Assembly: GCA_028704155.1 (NCBI GenBank) | Contig: JAQVLN010000012.1 | Location: forward strand, 1-33,378 | DNA: 33,378 nucleotides | Direction: 5' to 3' | Source: Desulfitobacteriaceae bacterium | GTDB taxonomy: Bacteria > Bacillota > Desulfitobacteriia > Desulfitobacteriales > Desulfitobacteriaceae | Shown: piece by piece, positions 33,124-33,378 of the stretch | How the letters are laid out: every line of letters begins with the position of its first letter | Numbering within the stretch: the stretch's first letter is position 1 | Program-made: the position numbers and the translations under genes | Notes under the pieces: generated by a model | The model's input: the letters and a program-made list of their open reading frames with translations, nothing else | Databases searched by the model: none | What the model was told of the DNA's origin: nothing

Positions 33124-33172
33124 TTGAAAAAAAAGAAAAGAATAATATAATAACATTGGAACATACAATGTT
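33124..33172 (+). promoter_or_regulatory. Promoter with palindromic candidate GntR operator (right-edge gene)
   Basis: TTGAAA (33124), 16-nt spacer, TATAAT (33146-33151), immediately followed by AACATTG-7 nt-CAATGTT (33152-33172), a perfect 7-bp inverted repeat. The arrangement is the same as upstream of the permease gene. Confidence 0.65.
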
Positions 33173-33269
33173 TAGACAATCAAAATATCTAACGTTGAAA
33201 AATAATTAAAAGGAGGGAACTTTTATTGTTCGTGAAAATTTTAAAATTTTAAAGGAGGCACGACAGAAC

Positions 33270-33378
33270 ATGGTTATATCTTATGCGAATTCCGATAAAA
33301 CCGAAACAACCAAGGCCCTTAGTATTGGTAACCTTACCCCGATTGAAAAAGAAAATCTGGCCAGGTGTATCGCCAAGC
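33270..33378 (+). CDS. Unidentified protein, N-terminus only (runs off right edge)
   Basis: AAAGGAGG is followed by an ATG at 33270 and an open frame (MVISYANSDKTETTKALSIG, NLTPIEKENLARCIAK) to the end of the window. The 36 residues do not let me name a family. A second, tiny TTG ORF with an AGGAGG site lies just before it (33226-33252, eight codons). The gene is under the operator-like promoter and is the likely catabolic or effector gene of the GntR module. Confidence 0.55.
   Translation, partial: MVISYANSDKTETTKALSIGNLTPIEKENLARCIAK

Overview
The window reads as chromosomal DNA of a spore-forming, Gram-positive Clostridia-type Firmicute, perhaps Peptococcaceae-like; the genus is not resolved. 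Evidence for this: strong AGGAGG-type ribosome binding sites with ATG, GTG and TTG starts, T-box riboswitches, a YtvI-type sporulation membrane protein, a DacF-like carboxypeptidase, small coat-like proteins, and a Pst/Pho locus with Bacillus-style 11-bp Pho-box repeats. I see no rRNA, tRNA, CRISPR array, prophage or intact transposase.

Layout. 1-1.3 kb (-): a bacterial end-joining pair, ku followed by a LigD-type phosphoesterase/ligase gene that runs off the left edge. 1.4-4.1 kb: a 48-residue LysM protein, a SanA/DUF218 membrane protein, about 0.9 kb without a recognisable gene, a Pro/Gly/Gln-rich coat-like protein and a 24-residue membrane peptide. 4.6-6.0 kb: an orphan soluble PAS histidine kinase with an RsbU-like N-terminus. 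6.1-11.2 kb: a promoter, two tandem tryptophan T-boxes, then trpE (frameshifted), trpG, trpD and a DAHP synthase; trpC, trpF, trpB and trpA are absent. 11.4-12.96 kb (-): a DAHP synthase-chorismate mutase fusion behind a T-box leader that carries two antiterminator/terminator modules. 13.0-13.7 kb (-): a metallophosphoesterase pseudogene with an internal deletion; 13.8-14.9 kb (-): ytvI-like.

15.2-22.0 kb (+) is a complete phosphate locus, phoB-phoR-pstS-pstC-pstA-pstB-phoU, with a four-unit Pho box before pstS. 22.3-24.4 kb: a branching enzyme whose motifs resemble the eukaryote-like (GH13_8) clade. 24.4-28.6 kb (-): D-Ala-D-Ala carboxypeptidase, acyl-CoA thioesterase, cysteine synthase and a small membrane protein, with a 57-residue (+) gene between. 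28.7-30.9 kb: a BASS-family transporter converging on a zinc-ribbon/HtrA-like protease pair. 31.2-33.4 kb: an AEC-family permease, a FadR-type GntR regulator and the start of another gene; near-identical palindromes lie just downstream of the -10 boxes of the permease and the last gene.

How it works together. Aromatic amino acid supply is controlled at two points by uncharged tRNA: the trp/DAHP operon (Trp codon TGG) and the second DAHP synthase (probably Phe TTC). Phosphate uptake is one sensor-regulator-transporter unit. The right end looks like a small GntR-controlled uptake/catabolism module. The broken trpE, missing trpCFBA, deleted metallophosphoesterase and vestigial stretches suggest local gene decay. 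I did not find a convincing wholly new system; the most useful leads are the regulatory architectures and the broken genes.
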